Part shown: piece by piece, positions 30,371-39,675 of the stretch
How positions within the stretch are numbered: the stretch's first letter is position 1
Layout of the letters: each line of letters begins with the position of its first letter
Source: Paenibacillus arenosi
GTDB lineage: Bacteria > Bacillota > Bacilli > Paenibacillales > Paenibacillaceae
Length of the DNA stretch: 64,000 nucleotides
Assembly: GCF_014841135.1 (NCBI RefSeq)
Contig: NZ_JACYTN010000001.1
Span: 372,001-436,000 of the forward strand
Reading direction: 5' to 3'
Notes under the pieces: generated by a model
What the model was told of the DNA's origin: nothing
The model's database searches: none
Seen by the model: only the letters and a program-made list of their open reading frames with translations
Translations under genes and position numbers: made by a program

Positions 30371-32545
30371 ATGATGGTTAATCGACAGAAAATGGTGGAT
30401 TTACTAAAGCAAATGACGTTAGAAGAAAAAATCGCACAGTTGCTCCAACTAGCGGCTCCCTTCTATGACGGAGCGGACAGCGATGGCGTTATTACCGGCC
30501 CGATGAAAGAGTTGGGAATTACCGAGGATACAGTTCGCCAAGCTGGTTCCGCCTTAGGGCTTGCTGGTGCGGAAAAGATTAAGCATATTCAGCAAACGCA
30601 TTTGAAGAACAATCGATTGGGCATCCCGCTCCTTTTTATGGCGGACATCATTCATGGCTTTAAGACGATATTTCCAATTCCGCTTGCTATCGGTTGCTCA
30701 TGGGATTTGGAGCTGGCAGAGAAAAGTGCGGAAGTTGCGGCTAAGGAAGCTGCGGTGTCTGGTGTGCATGTAACGTTTGCACCGATGGTAGACCTTGTCC
30801 GTGATCCTCGCTGGGGACGAGTGATGGAGTCTACGGGTGAAGATCCGTATTTGAACAGTATGTTTGCACGGGCATTTGTCCGAGGATTTCAGGGAGACGA
30901 CCTTACGAATGATGTGCATCGTGTAGCTGCATGTGTGAAGCACTTTGCTGCGTACGGACTTGCTGAAGGTGGAAGAGATTACAACACTGTGGATTTGTCA
31001 GAACGCCAACTCCGTGAATACTATTTGCCCGCTTACAAAGCAGCATTGGACGAAGGCTGTGAAATGGTGATGACCTCTTTCAATACGGTAGATAGTATTC
31101 CGGCGACTGCCAACAGAAAGCTGATGCGTAACTTGCTGCGGGATGAATGGGGATTTGACGGTGTGCTCATTTCCGACTGGGCGGCTATTAAGGAACTTAT
31201 TCCTCATGGAGTTGCGGCAAACGAAGAAGAGGCGGCTTACAAAGCCATTCAGGCGGGCGTTGATATTGAAATGATGACGTCGACGTATGTTCATCATATG
31301 CCTGATCTCATCGCTAGCGGTAAAGTGGATGAAGCGCTTATTGATGAAGCTGTACTGCGCGTCCTGCTATTGAAGGAAAAGCTCGGCTTGTTTGATAACC
31401 CGCTCCGTGGTGCTGATCCTGAAGTTGAGCGTGAGGTTGTATTTAGTCAGGAGCATCGCAGCATATCACGGGAAATGGCTGCTAAATCCTGTGTACTGTT
31501 GAAAAATGAAGGAGGCGTGCTTCCGCTGCAACGGAGCAGCCGTATTGCCTTGATCGGACCATTTGCGAAGAACAATGATATTTTGGGCAACTGGTCGTGG
31601 ACTGGGGTGAAAGATGACGCAGTACGTCTGGATCAGGCGTTGTCTGCAAAAATTTCAGATTCACTCGTAGCGATCGCCGAAGGCTCCAGCATTGAGCTGA
31701 TGACAGAGGAGCAGTACAGTGAAGCGCTATCTGCGGCTGAACAAGCAGATGTCATCGTGCTCGCATTAGGAGAACATTCAGACATGAGCGGTGAAGGCGG
31801 CTGTCGTGCTGATATTAAGCTGCCGCAAGCACAACTGGAGCTTATAGCAAGGTTGAAGCAGTTGGATAAGCCGATTGTTGCAGTACTGTTTAACGGACGA
31901 CCGCTTGATTTGCATGGTGTTTATGATCAAGTCGATGGGTTACTTGAAGCGTGGTACCCAGGAAGCGAAGGTGGAGCTGCGATTGCAGAACTTTTATATG
32001 GCGATGTGAATCCATCGGGACGACTAACAATGTCCTTCCCTTATTCCGTAGGACAAGTGCCGGTTTATTATAATCAATTCAATACAGGGCGTCCGCATGA
32101 TCCGAAGGATGTAGATGCGCGATATGTATCCAGATACTTAGATGCTCCGAATGCACCGCTGCTTCCGTTCGGTTACGGTTTGAGCTATACCTCGTTCGTT
32201 TATGGAGAACTTGTTCTATCAGAAGATATTATGACGGTGGAGCGACCGCTTCATGTTGAAGTCATGGTAACGAATACAGGCGAGCGGTCAGGTGAGGAAG
32301 TTGTCCAATTGTATGTGCGTGATATCGCAGGTGATGTTGTAAGGCCGCTTAAGGAGCTTAAGCATTTTGCGAAAATATCACTTGAGCCGGGAGAAAGTCG
32401 CAGGGTGACATTTACAATTACAGAAGAGGATCTTCGTTATCATCATGCCGATTTGCAGTTTACAAGCGATCCAGGGGAATTTGCTGTATTTGTAGGATCG
32501 AACAGTCGAGATGTAATGGAGCGTAGATTTCACTTTGTACAGTAA
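30371..32545 (+). CDS. GH3 beta-glucosidase, BglX type
   Basis: A 724-residue cytoplasmic (no signal peptide) glycoside hydrolase family 3 enzyme. The TIM-barrel domain contains PLLFMADIIHGFKTIFPIPL, DPRWGRVMESTGEDPY and the nucleophile Asp269 in VLISDWAAI. The second domain carries the likely acid/base Glu475 in MSGEGGCRAD, and the C-terminal fibronectin-III-like domain has VTNTGERSGEEVVQLYV. Its place next to a GH94 phosphorylase and sugar permeases mirrors the Listeria enzyme that splits sophorose. GGGAGG fits ATG 30371; the ATG at 30350 lies before that ribosome site. Product would be glucose inside the cell. Confidence 0.92.
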   Translation: MMVNRQKMVDLLKQMTLEEKIAQLLQLAAPFYDGADSDGVITGPMKELGITEDTVRQAGSALGLAGAEKIKHIQQTHLKNNRLGIPLLFMADIIHGFKTIFPIPLAIGCSWDLELAEKSAEVAAKEAAVSGVHVTFAPMVDLVRDPRWGRVMESTGEDPYLNSMFARAFVRGFQGDDLTNDVHRVAACVKHFAAYGLAEGGRDYNTVDLSERQLREYYLPAYKAALDEGCEMVMTSFNTVDSIPATANRKLMRNLLRDEWGFDGVLISDWAAIKELIPHGVAANEEEAAYKAIQAGVDIEMMTSTYVHHMPDLIASGKVDEALIDEAVLRVLLLKEKLGLFDNPLRGADPEVEREVVFSQEHRSISREMAAKSCVLLKNEGGVLPLQRSSRIALIGPFAKNNDILGNWSWTGVKDDAVRLDQALSAKISDSLVAIAEGSSIELMTEEQYSEALSAAEQADVIVLALGEHSDMSGEGGCRADIKLPQAQLELIARLKQLDKPIVAVLFNGRPLDLHGVYDQVDGLLEAWYPGSEGGAAIAELLYGDVNPSGRLTMSFPYSVGQVPVYYNQFNTGRPHDPKDVDARYVSRYLDAPNAPLLPFGYGLSYTSFVYGELVLSEDIMTVERPLHVEVMVTNTGERSGEEVVQLYVRDIAGDVVRPLKELKHFAKISLEPGESRRVTFTITEEDLRYHHADLQFTSDPGEFAVFVGSNSRDVMERRFHFVQ

Positions 32546-32578
32546 TGCATAGAGACGATAAGGATTGGGAGTGAGGAG

Positions 32579-35500
32579 ATGACAACGTTGACGAAAACAC
32601 AAGTCCGTCTTGAAGCGGGACCTCTAGCTTTTACGTTCTTACCTAGTGGCGATCTATATCAGGCAACTTATCAGGGCGTAATGATTAACCAATGGTTGGC
32701 TAACTCCATCGATGGTTCGATGAACAATGTGTACTTGCGCTTGCACGAACCAGATGGCATTAAAGCCTATCCACTCTTAGGTGTTCGTTCCACGAGTCGT
32801 GTATGGACAAAAGGAACCACGATGATGTGGGAAGGCGAGCTGCCTAGAGAGGGAGTGTCGGTAAGTTATCGTGTCGTACTGACTTTGACGGAACAGGGGA
32901 TTTGGTTCTGGGATGTAGCCGTAGAAGGGCAAGATACAGACGTGGATGTAGATGTCATCTATGGGCAAGACGTTGGTATCGCTGATCCACGCGCTGTCCG
33001 CAGTAATGAAGCGTATTTGTCGCATTACATTGATCATGCTGTATTTGAAGATGACAACCGTGGCTATGTGATTTGTTCTCGTCAGAACTTGCCGCAAGGC
33101 GGACAATTTCCATATATCCAGCAAGGCGCGCTGACAAAAGCGAGCGGATATTCAACAGATGGTTTTCAATTTTTCGGCTTGTCCTATAAAGAGACGAACG
33201 AACCTGAGAGACTAAAGCAAGCGACACTAGCCAATGAAATCTACCAATATGAATTTGCGTATACGGCCATTCAGTCAGAGAGAGTTCCGTTACGGGGAGA
33301 AGCTCGATTCGTATTTTATGGTCTATTTAAAGACAATCATCCTGAAGCTATTTCTTCCCTTGAATTTGATAATGAGGTACAGATGGCGTGGGAAGCTATC
33401 GAAAATGGTAAAGCGAAAGCACAAGCGCTTGGTGAAGGTGGAACATGGCTTGAGCCTATTCAGTTATCCACGCATTTCGGTGCTCATCTGGAAACACTGC
33501 CGATAACGAACAAAGAACTGGAACAGCTCTTTCCACAGCGTTATCAGGAGGAACGAGAGGACGGCCAGCTTCTGTCCTTCTTCACGGAACGATATGAGCA
33601 TGTTGTATTGAAAGAGAAAGAGCTGCGGGTAGAACGTCCTCATGGGCATATTCTGATGAGCGGCGATAATGCGCGTATGAAAGATAATGTAATGACGACG
33701 ACTTCGTACATGTATGGCATTTTCAATTCACAGCTTGTTGTCGGCAACACAAGCTTCAATAAAATGATGACGAATGCTCGCAATGCGCTAAATATACCAA
33801 AAACGTCTGGCCAGCGCATTTATGTAGAGTTGGATGGCATGTATCGTTTGCTTGCTATGCCGTCCTTGTTCGAAATGGGGTTCAATTACGCACGCTGGTA
33901 CTACAAAACAGAACATGATTGGTTGATCATCACGAATGTTACGACTGTCGATACTCCAGAAGTGAGATTGAATGTCCGTTCGATGAATGGCTGCAGCTAT
34001 CGTTTCGTCGTAACCAGTCAAATATCGATGAATGTCGATGAGTATGAGCTTCCGTACCATGCGAGCCAAGAGGGGAATATGCTGGTGTTCCAAGCAGATG
34101 CGGCTTCGCTTAGTGCAGAGGTGCATCCGAATTTAGCATACCGAATGCAAATAGATGGAGCTCATATGTCTATATTGGATGAACGGATGCTGGCTCCAAA
34201 GATACAACAAGGCAATGCGTCTTTATCTGTAATAGAGTTAAGTGCGAGCAGTGATTGGACATTGGGTGTGCAAGGGCTCATTGATGGTGAAATGCTGCCT
34301 TTGCAGCAGATCGATATGTCATCGGAAATCGAACAGTACCGAGCGTTTTTTGCTGATGTGATGAATGGGTTCCGTTTATCGCACCAAAATGGGCAGGAAG
34401 GTGACTTGTTCAAAGTAAATGCATTAGCTTGGTGGTATACACACAACATGCTTGTGCATTATTCCGTGCCACATGGCTTGGAGCAATATGGTGGTGCCGC
34501 TTGGGGAACACGTGACGTCTGCCAAGGCCCTGTGGAATACTTTATGGCGACGCATAAATATGAGCAGGTTCGCGAAATATTGCTGACGGTGTTCGCGCAT
34601 CAATACGAAGATGATGGAAATTGGCCGCAATGGTTTATGTTTGATCAATATACGAAGATTCAACAAGAAGACAGTCACGGCGATATTATCGTATGGCCTT
34701 TAAAAATACTTGGCGATTACTTGGCTGTCACGCGCGATTTTAGCATTTTGGAGGAAGTGGTGCCGTACACTCGCAAGCACAGCTTCGACTTTACGGAAGA
34801 ACGTGCAACAGTGCTGGCACACGCGCAAAAGGAAATATCCTATATTCGAGATCATTTCCTGCATGATACGTATTTATCTTCTTACGGGGATGGCGATTGG
34901 GATGATACGCTGCAGCCTGCGAATACACAGTTAAAGCAATATTTAATAAGCAGTTGGACCGTTGCGTTAACGTATCAGACGATTCGTCAGTTCTCACAAG
35001 TCATTTGTGAGTATGATAAGGAATTGGCTGCTGATCTCTGTGGAATGGCAGAGGGAATCGAACGCGACTTCAACCGATATATGATGCAGACGGATGTAAT
35101 ACCAGGATTCGTCTATATGGAGCAGCCAGATCAGGCGAAGCTTATGCTCCACCCAACAGATGAAGAAACTGGAATCCAGTATCGATTGCTGCCAATGACG
35201 CGCAGTATGATTAGCGAATTGTTGTCTCCAGAACAAGCGGAATCCCATTACCGCATTATTCGTGAGCAATTGTACTGCCCAGACGGGGTAAGGTTAATGA
35301 ACCGGCCAGCCCAATACGCAGGTGGCGTAAGCACACATTTCAAGCGTGCAGAGCAAGCGGCGAATTTCGGTAGAGAGATCGGACTGCAATATGTGCATGC
35401 TCACATTCGCTATGTAGAAGCGATGGCGAAGCTCGGTAAGGCAAGTGAAGTATGGAGCGGGCTTGCAATGATTAATCCGATTGGGCTTCGTGATGTAGTC

Positions 35501-35959
35501 GGGAATGCAGATCTTCGACAAAGCAATGCATACTTCAGTAGCTCAGATGGCAAATTTAATACCCGCTACGAGGCGCAGGAGGGTTTTGATAAGCTTCGAG
35601 CTGGTGAGGTAGCTGTAAAAGGAGGCTGGAGAATTTACTCCAGCGGACCGGGCATTTATATGAACCAGCTTATATCTAACGCACTTGGTATTCGATTGGA
35701 AAATGGGGATCTTATTATCGATCCTGTGCTGCCGCAGTCGCTGGATGGCATGCGATTCGAGTTCGAGTATTCAGGAGTGGCTGTCACGTTTGTGTATCAT
35801 ATTACTGGAACGGCGGTTCATAAGGTAATTGTGAACGGAGAAGAGGTAGCTGCAATTGAAATAGAGAATCGCTATCGTAATGGTGGTGTACGTATCAGTC
35901 ATCATATGTTTGACAATCTTCGTACAGATGCAGGAACGATCGTCGATATTTATATGTAA
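32579..35959 (+). CDS. GH94 phosphorylase, probable 1,2-beta-oligoglucan phosphorylase
   Basis: A 1126-residue cytoplasmic enzyme. An N-terminal beta-sandwich (about 1-300) is followed by an (alpha/alpha)6 barrel and a small C-terminal sheet domain, as in GH94. The general-acid motif is YGDGDWDDTLQP with Asp773 (compare GDWND in cellobiose phosphorylase); phosphate-site features include GLEQYGGAAWGTRDVCQGP and RIYSSGPGIY. Length and neighbours match the Listeria innocua 1,2-beta-oligoglucan phosphorylase (about 1110 residues), which splits sophorooligosaccharides with phosphate to glucose 1-phosphate. The ribosome site is GGGAGTGAGGAG. It ends the operon before a strong terminator. Linkage specificity is inferred from context and size. 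Confidence 0.85.
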   Translation: MTTLTKTQVRLEAGPLAFTFLPSGDLYQATYQGVMINQWLANSIDGSMNNVYLRLHEPDGIKAYPLLGVRSTSRVWTKGTTMMWEGELPREGVSVSYRVVLTLTEQGIWFWDVAVEGQDTDVDVDVIYGQDVGIADPRAVRSNEAYLSHYIDHAVFEDDNRGYVICSRQNLPQGGQFPYIQQGALTKASGYSTDGFQFFGLSYKETNEPERLKQATLANEIYQYEFAYTAIQSERVPLRGEARFVFYGLFKDNHPEAISSLEFDNEVQMAWEAIENGKAKAQALGEGGTWLEPIQLSTHFGAHLETLPITNKELEQLFPQRYQEEREDGQLLSFFTERYEHVVLKEKELRVERPHGHILMSGDNARMKDNVMTTTSYMYGIFNSQLVVGNTSFNKMMTNARNALNIPKTSGQRIYVELDGMYRLLAMPSLFEMGFNYARWYYKTEHDWLIITNVTTVDTPEVRLNVRSMNGCSYRFVVTSQISMNVDEYELPYHASQEGNMLVFQADAASLSAEVHPNLAYRMQIDGAHMSILDERMLAPKIQQGNASLSVIELSASSDWTLGVQGLIDGEMLPLQQIDMSSEIEQYRAFFADVMNGFRLSHQNGQEGDLFKVNALAWWYTHNMLVHYSVPHGLEQYGGAAWGTRDVCQGPVEYFMATHKYEQVREILLTVFAHQYEDDGNWPQWFMFDQYTKIQQEDSHGDIIVWPLKILGDYLAVTRDFSILEEVVPYTRKHSFDFTEERATVLAHAQKEISYIRDHFLHDTYLSSYGDGDWDDTLQPANTQLKQYLISSWTVALTYQTIRQFSQVICEYDKELAADLCGMAEGIERDFNRYMMQTDVIPGFVYMEQPDQAKLMLHPTDEETGIQYRLLPMTRSMISELLSPEQAESHYRIIREQLYCPDGVRLMNRPAQYAGGVSTHFKRAEQAANFGREIGLQYVHAHIRYVEAMAKLGKASEVWSGLAMINPIGLRDVVGNADLRQSNAYFSSSDGKFNTRYEAQEGFDKLRAGEVAVKGGWRIYSSGPGIYMNQLISNALGIRLENGDLIIDPVLPQSLDGMRFEFEYSGVAVTFVYHITGTAVHKVIVNGEEVAAIEIENRYRNGGVRISHHMFDNLRTDAGTIVDIYM

Positions 35960-35981
35960 GAGAAATAGCCCGAGTGTATAT

Positions 35982-36032
35982 GAAATAACCCTGGTCTTCG
36001 TGAGAAAAGATCAGGGTTATTTTCTATTTTTT
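35982..36032 (+). terminator. Rho-independent terminator of the sugar operon
   Basis: GAAATAACCCTG pairs with CAGGGTTATTTTC, with an inner TCTT/AAGA stem, and is followed by TATTTTTT. Confidence 0.85.
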
Positions 36033-36077
36033 CTAGGGAGCTTTTTCACAGTAAGGGCGGCCCTCACTCAAAATGAA

Positions 36078-36416
36078 CTACGGTCTGATCGTAACACGAG
36101 TACCAATAGGTACAAGAGAAGCTAGTGTTAACACATCTTCATTGTACATGCGAATACAGCCATGGGAGACTTGACGACCGATGGAAGAAGGGTCATTTGT
36201 ACCATGAATGCCATAATGCGGCTTGGAAAGTCCCATCCAAAAGGCTCCGAAAGGACCTCCAGGATTAGGCTCTTTATTTATAATCGTATACTCTCCAGTA
36301 GGAGTCTGCGTTAACATTTTCCCAATACCGACTGGAAATCCGCGCACGACAATATCACCATCTAATAAATATAAGGTCCGATCCGACAGATCGACAATAA
36401 TACGGTATTTGGGCAT
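36078..36416 (-). CDS. L,D-transpeptidase (YkuD domain), minimal form
   Basis: A 112-residue single-domain YkuD protein. The catalytic motif is [20 protein letters not shown], with Cys87 and His71/His85. The upstream strand [12 protein letters not shown] is also conserved. Such enzymes make 3-3 peptidoglycan cross-links or attach proteins to the wall and are common in spore formers. No signal peptide or LysM domain is present, so it may act in the mother cell during spore cortex or coat assembly; this is inference. GAAGGAG precedes the ATG on the minus strand. Confidence 0.88.
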   Translation of the reverse strand: MPKYRIIVDLSDRTLYLLDGDIVVRGFPVGIGKMLTQTPTGEYTIINKEPNPGGPFGAFWMGLSKPHYGIHGTNDPSSIGRQVSHGCIRMYNEDVLTLASLVPIGTRVTIRP

Positions 36417-36558
36417 GCCTTTGTTCTCCTTCAGCTAGCCGTTTATCTTTCATACATAATGAGCGATAGAGTGCTCATCATGTTTATGTAACATATGCCC
36501 TTCGATAAGAAGGAGTGTGTTTACATGGATAACAGGTATCAAAGACATGCATGTAAAG

Positions 36559-36936
36559 CTAAAAACAGCCCCCAGACCGAGAGTCTATTGGGTTCAAATA
36601 TTGAAAGAAACCGATGCGATTACCCCAAGGATCAGTGAGAGTGCCCCATTTTACGGGTACTTCTTCTCTGGTATGGATGTCAAATCGTTCGATTTGCAAC
36701 TGTTTCATCAGCCTATCCCGCTCGGCCTCAATATTTATTACCCCTAGACGGATAGGTCCGCTCCCTTCGGCAGGTTGCCCTTCAGCAACTTGCAGCCAGC
36801 AGCCAGGTATAAGCTCCCATTCTGCAAATCCTTCGTGCGGCACGTAATCGGGCTGTTTATTAAGTAACGTTTGATACCATTGTTGTCCTGCTGTGAAATT
36901 TGTGACTCGAATCTGAATCGTCATTTCAACTATCAT
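36559..36936 (-). CDS. VOC superfamily (glyoxalase/bleomycin resistance-like) protein 1
   Basis: A protein of about 125 residues with two βαβββ modules: IQIRVTNFTAGQQWYQTLLN, PGCWLQVAEGQP, GVINIEAERDRLMKQL and TLTDPWGNRIGFFQYLNP (the conserved DPxGN turn). Metal ligands are not clearly complete, so it may bind a ligand rather than catalyse. The start at 36936 has AAAGGA 8 bases before it; ATG 36966 has none. It is the first-transcribed neighbour of ldt on the minus strand and near a second VOC gene and an AHSA1 gene, a common stress or small-molecule-defence grouping. Confidence 0.8.
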   Translation of the reverse strand: MIVEMTIQIRVTNFTAGQQWYQTLLNKQPDYVPHEGFAEWELIPGCWLQVAEGQPAEGSGPIRLGVINIEAERDRLMKQLQIERFDIHTREEVPVKWGTLTDPWGNRIGFFQYLNPIDSRSGGCF

Positions 36937-37023
36937 CTGTTGAATCCTTTCGTTGGTAGCCACCATATAGAGCGTTGGTGTTAGATGTGCATTCTCATGA
37001 ACCTTAACCGTAGCATGCTGCGG

Positions 37024-37506
37024 TTAGCAGCATCCTGTGCTAGATTCTGTTGGCTTGCTGCTCTCAGGTTGTAAATAAGATTTCAAGCTGGCAAGCATAT
37101 TTGCCCATGCTTCCTTATGCCACTCGATAGCCTGTTGTGTTTCCTTAGTCTCATGGTTATACCAGCCGGTGTGCACAACAATGACGTTCGTTCCATTAGC
37201 AACAGGCTGTAGCGTGACCTTCACTTCGGTTAAGCGCTCTTCCTGATTCATCACTTCTGCGAAAGGATCAGGACCTTTCCACTGGAAGGTAAAAGATTCG
37301 AAAGGTTCGAGCTGGGCAATTTTACAACCCTTCGTACTCATTTTATTTTTATTGGATGGGTTAAAATACAGTTCAAATTTGCCTCCGACTTTAGCTTCAA
37401 TCTCAGCTTCAGGGGAGAACCACTTTACAAGATGATCTGCTTCAAGCCACGCTTGCCATATTTGTTCTTGCTCTCTCTGGATAACCAGTTGTTGAGTAAT
37501 TGTCAT
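37024..37506 (-). CDS. AHSA1/SRPBCC family protein
   Basis: A 160-residue START-like ligand-binding protein. It has the typical opening of activator-of-Hsp90-like domains (EQIWQAWLEADHLVKWFSPE), the strand GGKFELYF, and the closing helix EWHKEAWANMLASLKSYL. It ends in a Cys pair (STGCC). Such proteins bind hydrophobic small molecules; no enzymatic residues can be named. GGAGGG lies 6 bases before the ATG. It lies between two VOC genes with an AraC-type regulator upstream, on the same strand, which suggests one transcription unit. Confidence 0.85.
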   Translation of the reverse strand: MTITQQLVIQREQEQIWQAWLEADHLVKWFSPEAEIEAKVGGKFELYFNPSNKNKMSTKGCKIAQLEPFESFTFQWKGPDPFAEVMNQEERLTEVKVTLQPVANGTNVIVVHTGWYNHETKETQQAIEWHKEAWANMLASLKSYLQPESSKPTESSTGCC

Positions 37507-37551
37507 GGGCAGCCCTCCGAGTTGGTGTTAGATCGTAATGTAACGCAACAA

Positions 37552-37914
37552 TCACTTATGAAACTCAAGCAATTCTATCGCGTTACCAAATGGATCGAGA
37601 AATGCATTAAAGTATCCTGGTGGGCAAGGTTGAGGCTCATCATAGATCATAGCGACTCCCTTGTCAGTCAGTTGGTTCATTTTAGTGAGTAGATTCTCCG
37701 TCTCAAATCCAAGCACAACCTGAGCTGTGTCGGGATAGCTTGATGCTGCTGGTCGTTCTGTTTTACAGAGCACAATTGTGATCCCATCATGCTTTAAGCC
37801 AACTGTTGCTGCATCGTATTCCTCTGCAATTTCAAATCCTAGTTTCTCGCAGTAAAATTTCTTAGCTGCGTCCATATCGCTCACATAAATGGAAATGACA
37901 CATAGACCATTCAT
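37552..37914 (-). CDS. VOC superfamily protein 2
   Basis: A 120-residue glyoxalase-fold protein: SIYVSDMDAAKKFYCEKLGF, VVLGFETENLLTKMNQLTDK and FLDPFGNAIELLEF (the DPxGN turn with a C-terminal ELLE metal-ligand Glu). GAAGGGGGC precedes the ATG at 37914; an in-frame ATG at 37947 has no ribosome site. It probably acts with the AHSA1 gene just downstream (45 bases). The substrate is unknown. Confidence 0.83.
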   Translation of the reverse strand: MNGLCVISIYVSDMDAAKKFYCEKLGFEIAEEYDAATVGLKHDGITIVLCKTERPAASSYPDTAQVVLGFETENLLTKMNQLTDKGVAMIYDEPQPCPPGYFNAFLDPFGNAIELLEFHK

Positions 37915-37979
37915 AAAAAAAGCCCCCTTCAGTAGTGTGATGATCACATTATAGAAGGGGACGGAGATTATAAATTCTT

Positions 37980-38867
37980 CTACTTTGCTCGGTTGGAAGC
38001 AGTTTGTTCGAATAGCAGCTGCGGCAAATTTACGATAATCGGTGGATCGGTCTCCTGCCGCTCTCTTAATGCAATGTGTATCGTTTGATCACTTTGATCT
38101 GTCACATGAATTACTTCCTCGTACATCCCGCGCAAACAATGATCGAGCACAAAATAGTCCTTTGGGTTTAAGCTCCATGGTATCGATACAGCCATCGCAT
38201 AATAACGGCCAGCTGGCACTTCAGTGAAGGTATGCGTACGACGACCGCGGTTCAACGCAGTCCCAGCAATCGGTCTTTGATCCGGGATCGGTCGCGGAAA
38301 AAGGCCGACAAAAATGATTCCACGAAATGCAGCGGGTGCATCGATATGGCAAGTTATAGCTGCAGTCAATTCCGAACAAGTTGGGGATTGGGTCGGCACT
38401 TGAATTTTATCTAGAACGCTATCAATAGCAAGATCTTGGTCAATACCAACATCTTGATCTTTATATTGATTCATATAAGCAAGCAGTGAACGAGCCGATC
38501 TGTGAAACCGTTTCGGCGATACACCGACATGCTCTTTGAATCTAGTATGAAAGGAGCCTGCACTGCGAAAGCCAATTTTCAAAATGACTTTCATCATAAG
38601 CGAAGGCTCTTTGAGAAGCAGCTTCTTGCCAGACTCCATGCGCAACGCCGTCAAATAATGACGGGGCGAAATGCCGGTTGCTCGCTTGAATACCCTCGTA
38701 AAATGATAGGAACTGTAGCCAACATGAGCAGCTAATTGTTCAGACGTAATCTCTTCATCAAGATGTTCTTTCATATATTGAATCGCTCGCAGAGCTGCCT
38801 TGTGCCCTTCCGACTCCACATGTTGATTCGACTCATGATGCTGTTCATTCTCAATTTGCGAAGACAT
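37980..38867 (-). CDS. AraC family transcriptional regulator, N-terminal HTH
   Basis: A 295-residue regulator. The double HTH is N-terminal (about residues 22-130): ALRAIQYMKEHLDEEITSEQ, LAAHVGYSSYHFTRVFKR, IGFRSAGSFHTRFKEHVGVS. A long C-terminal domain (about 170-290) with TFTEVPAGRYYAMAVSIPW resembles a GyrI-like small-molecule-binding fold. This N-HTH plus GyrI-like order is that of Rob/SoxS-type multidrug-stress regulators. It is directly upstream of the VOC and AHSA1 genes on the same strand and may control them. The start codon ATG 38867 follows an AGGAGGATTGTC sequence. Confidence 0.85.
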   Translation of the reverse strand: MSSQIENEQHHESNQHVESEGHKAALRAIQYMKEHLDEEITSEQLAAHVGYSSYHFTRVFKRATGISPRHYLTALRMESGKKLLLKEPSLMMKVILKIGFRSAGSFHTRFKEHVGVSPKRFHRSARSLLAYMNQYKDQDVGIDQDLAIDSVLDKIQVPTQSPTCSELTAAITCHIDAPAAFRGIIFVGLFPRPIPDQRPIAGTALNRGRRTHTFTEVPAGRYYAMAVSIPWSLNPKDYFVLDHCLRGMYEEVIHVTDQSDQTIHIALRERQETDPPIIVNLPQLLFEQTASNRAK

Positions 38868-39120
38868 GACAATCCTCCTGTCTATGGCTTGGGTGCAACC
38901 TATATTTTACCACGTAAAAGCGAAATAAAGGTATAAATAGGAAAACTGTTTGTGGCTTTACTGCATCTTACAGACGAAACATCAATTGAAAATAAGTTAA
39001 AACTAGATAACACTGACTTCACGTTCCAAGGCTGTCTTCATTCGGTTATCGGATGTATAATAATGTAATTCAGATACATACATTTTTATAGTTTCATACA
39101 ATTGGAGGAGTGAGTGTAAG

Positions 39121-39159
39121 GTGAATAAGATCACTTCTTGTTCCTATTATTATTTTTGA
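39121..39159 (+). CDS. Candidate leader peptide ending in Tyr-Tyr-Tyr-Phe
   Basis: A 12-codon ORF from GTG 39121 with GGAGGAG 10 bases upstream. It encodes MNKITSCSYYYF, three consecutive TAT codons and a TTT right before the stop. The stop lies at the base of a weak hairpin (ACGCC 39159-39163 / GGCGT 39188-39192) whose 3' arm covers the ribosome site of the next tiny ORF. This is the layout of a translational attenuator in which a ribosome stalled on the aromatic codons would open the hairpin. Confidence 0.4.
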   Translation: MNKITSCSYYYF

Positions 39160-39196
39160 CGCCTGCTTGAACAGTAAGTTGATAGGGGGCGTTTCA

Positions 39197-39247
39197 ATGA
39201 ACAAAAGAAGAACAAACCATCCTATCAAGCAAAGAAACAAGATCTAG
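39197..39247 (+). CDS. Second tiny ORF in the DUF4181 leader
   Basis: A 16-residue basic peptide, MNKRRTNHPIKQRNKI, with AGGGGG 7 bases before its ATG. That ribosome site lies in the 3' arm of the hairpin that follows the first leader ORF. It ends 43 bases before the DUF4181-like start codon. Expression is plausible; the function would be regulatory. Confidence 0.35.
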   Translation: MNKRRTNHPIKQRNKI

Positions 39248-39290
39248 ATGAGAAGCCTATAGCAACGCTCTGTGGGAGGATTTATCATTT

Positions 39291-39638
39291 ATGACGCTGT
39301 CCATTTCTATATTAGTATTGTTGTTAGCGGTTATAAACATTATTTTAGAAAAATATATACTTAAGAGTCCGTCACCTAAAATTTCTGATACGACTGGAAA
39401 AAATATAAACAGATGGGGAAAAGGATGTCTTGCAGTTCTTGCAATATGTTTCTACCTCTTTGTATTAGATATGACGGATGAATATATGATGAAATGGTTT
39501 TTCTTAATCGCTTTTGTCGTTAGTGCAGTATTTCACGCTATTGTAGAATGGTGGTATCTGAGAGGAAGCAAACAATACTTTATTTCAATTCTTTTATTAA
39601 TGGTTGGTTTGGTCTATTTTCGAATCGTAATATTTTAG
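39291..39638 (+). CDS. DUF4181-like small membrane protein
   Basis: A 115-residue protein with four hydrophobic segments: ISILVLLLAVINIILEKYIL, CLAVLAICFYLFVLDM, WFFLIAFVVSAVFHAIVEWW and YFISILLLMVGLVYFRIVIF. The central pattern EWWYLRGSKQY and the general length match the DUF4181 family of Bacillus and Paenibacillus, which has no known function. GGGAGG is 11 bases before the ATG. It is preceded by a leader with two tiny ORFs, so its expression may be regulated at translation. Confidence 0.65.
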   Translation: MTLSISILVLLLAVINIILEKYILKSPSPKISDTTGKNINRWGKGCLAVLAICFYLFVLDMTDEYMMKWFFLIAFVVSAVFHAIVEWWYLRGSKQYFISILLLMVGLVYFRIVIF

Positions 39639-39675
39639 AGGAATAAGAAATGTAAGTGACACAGTGGATTCTAAC

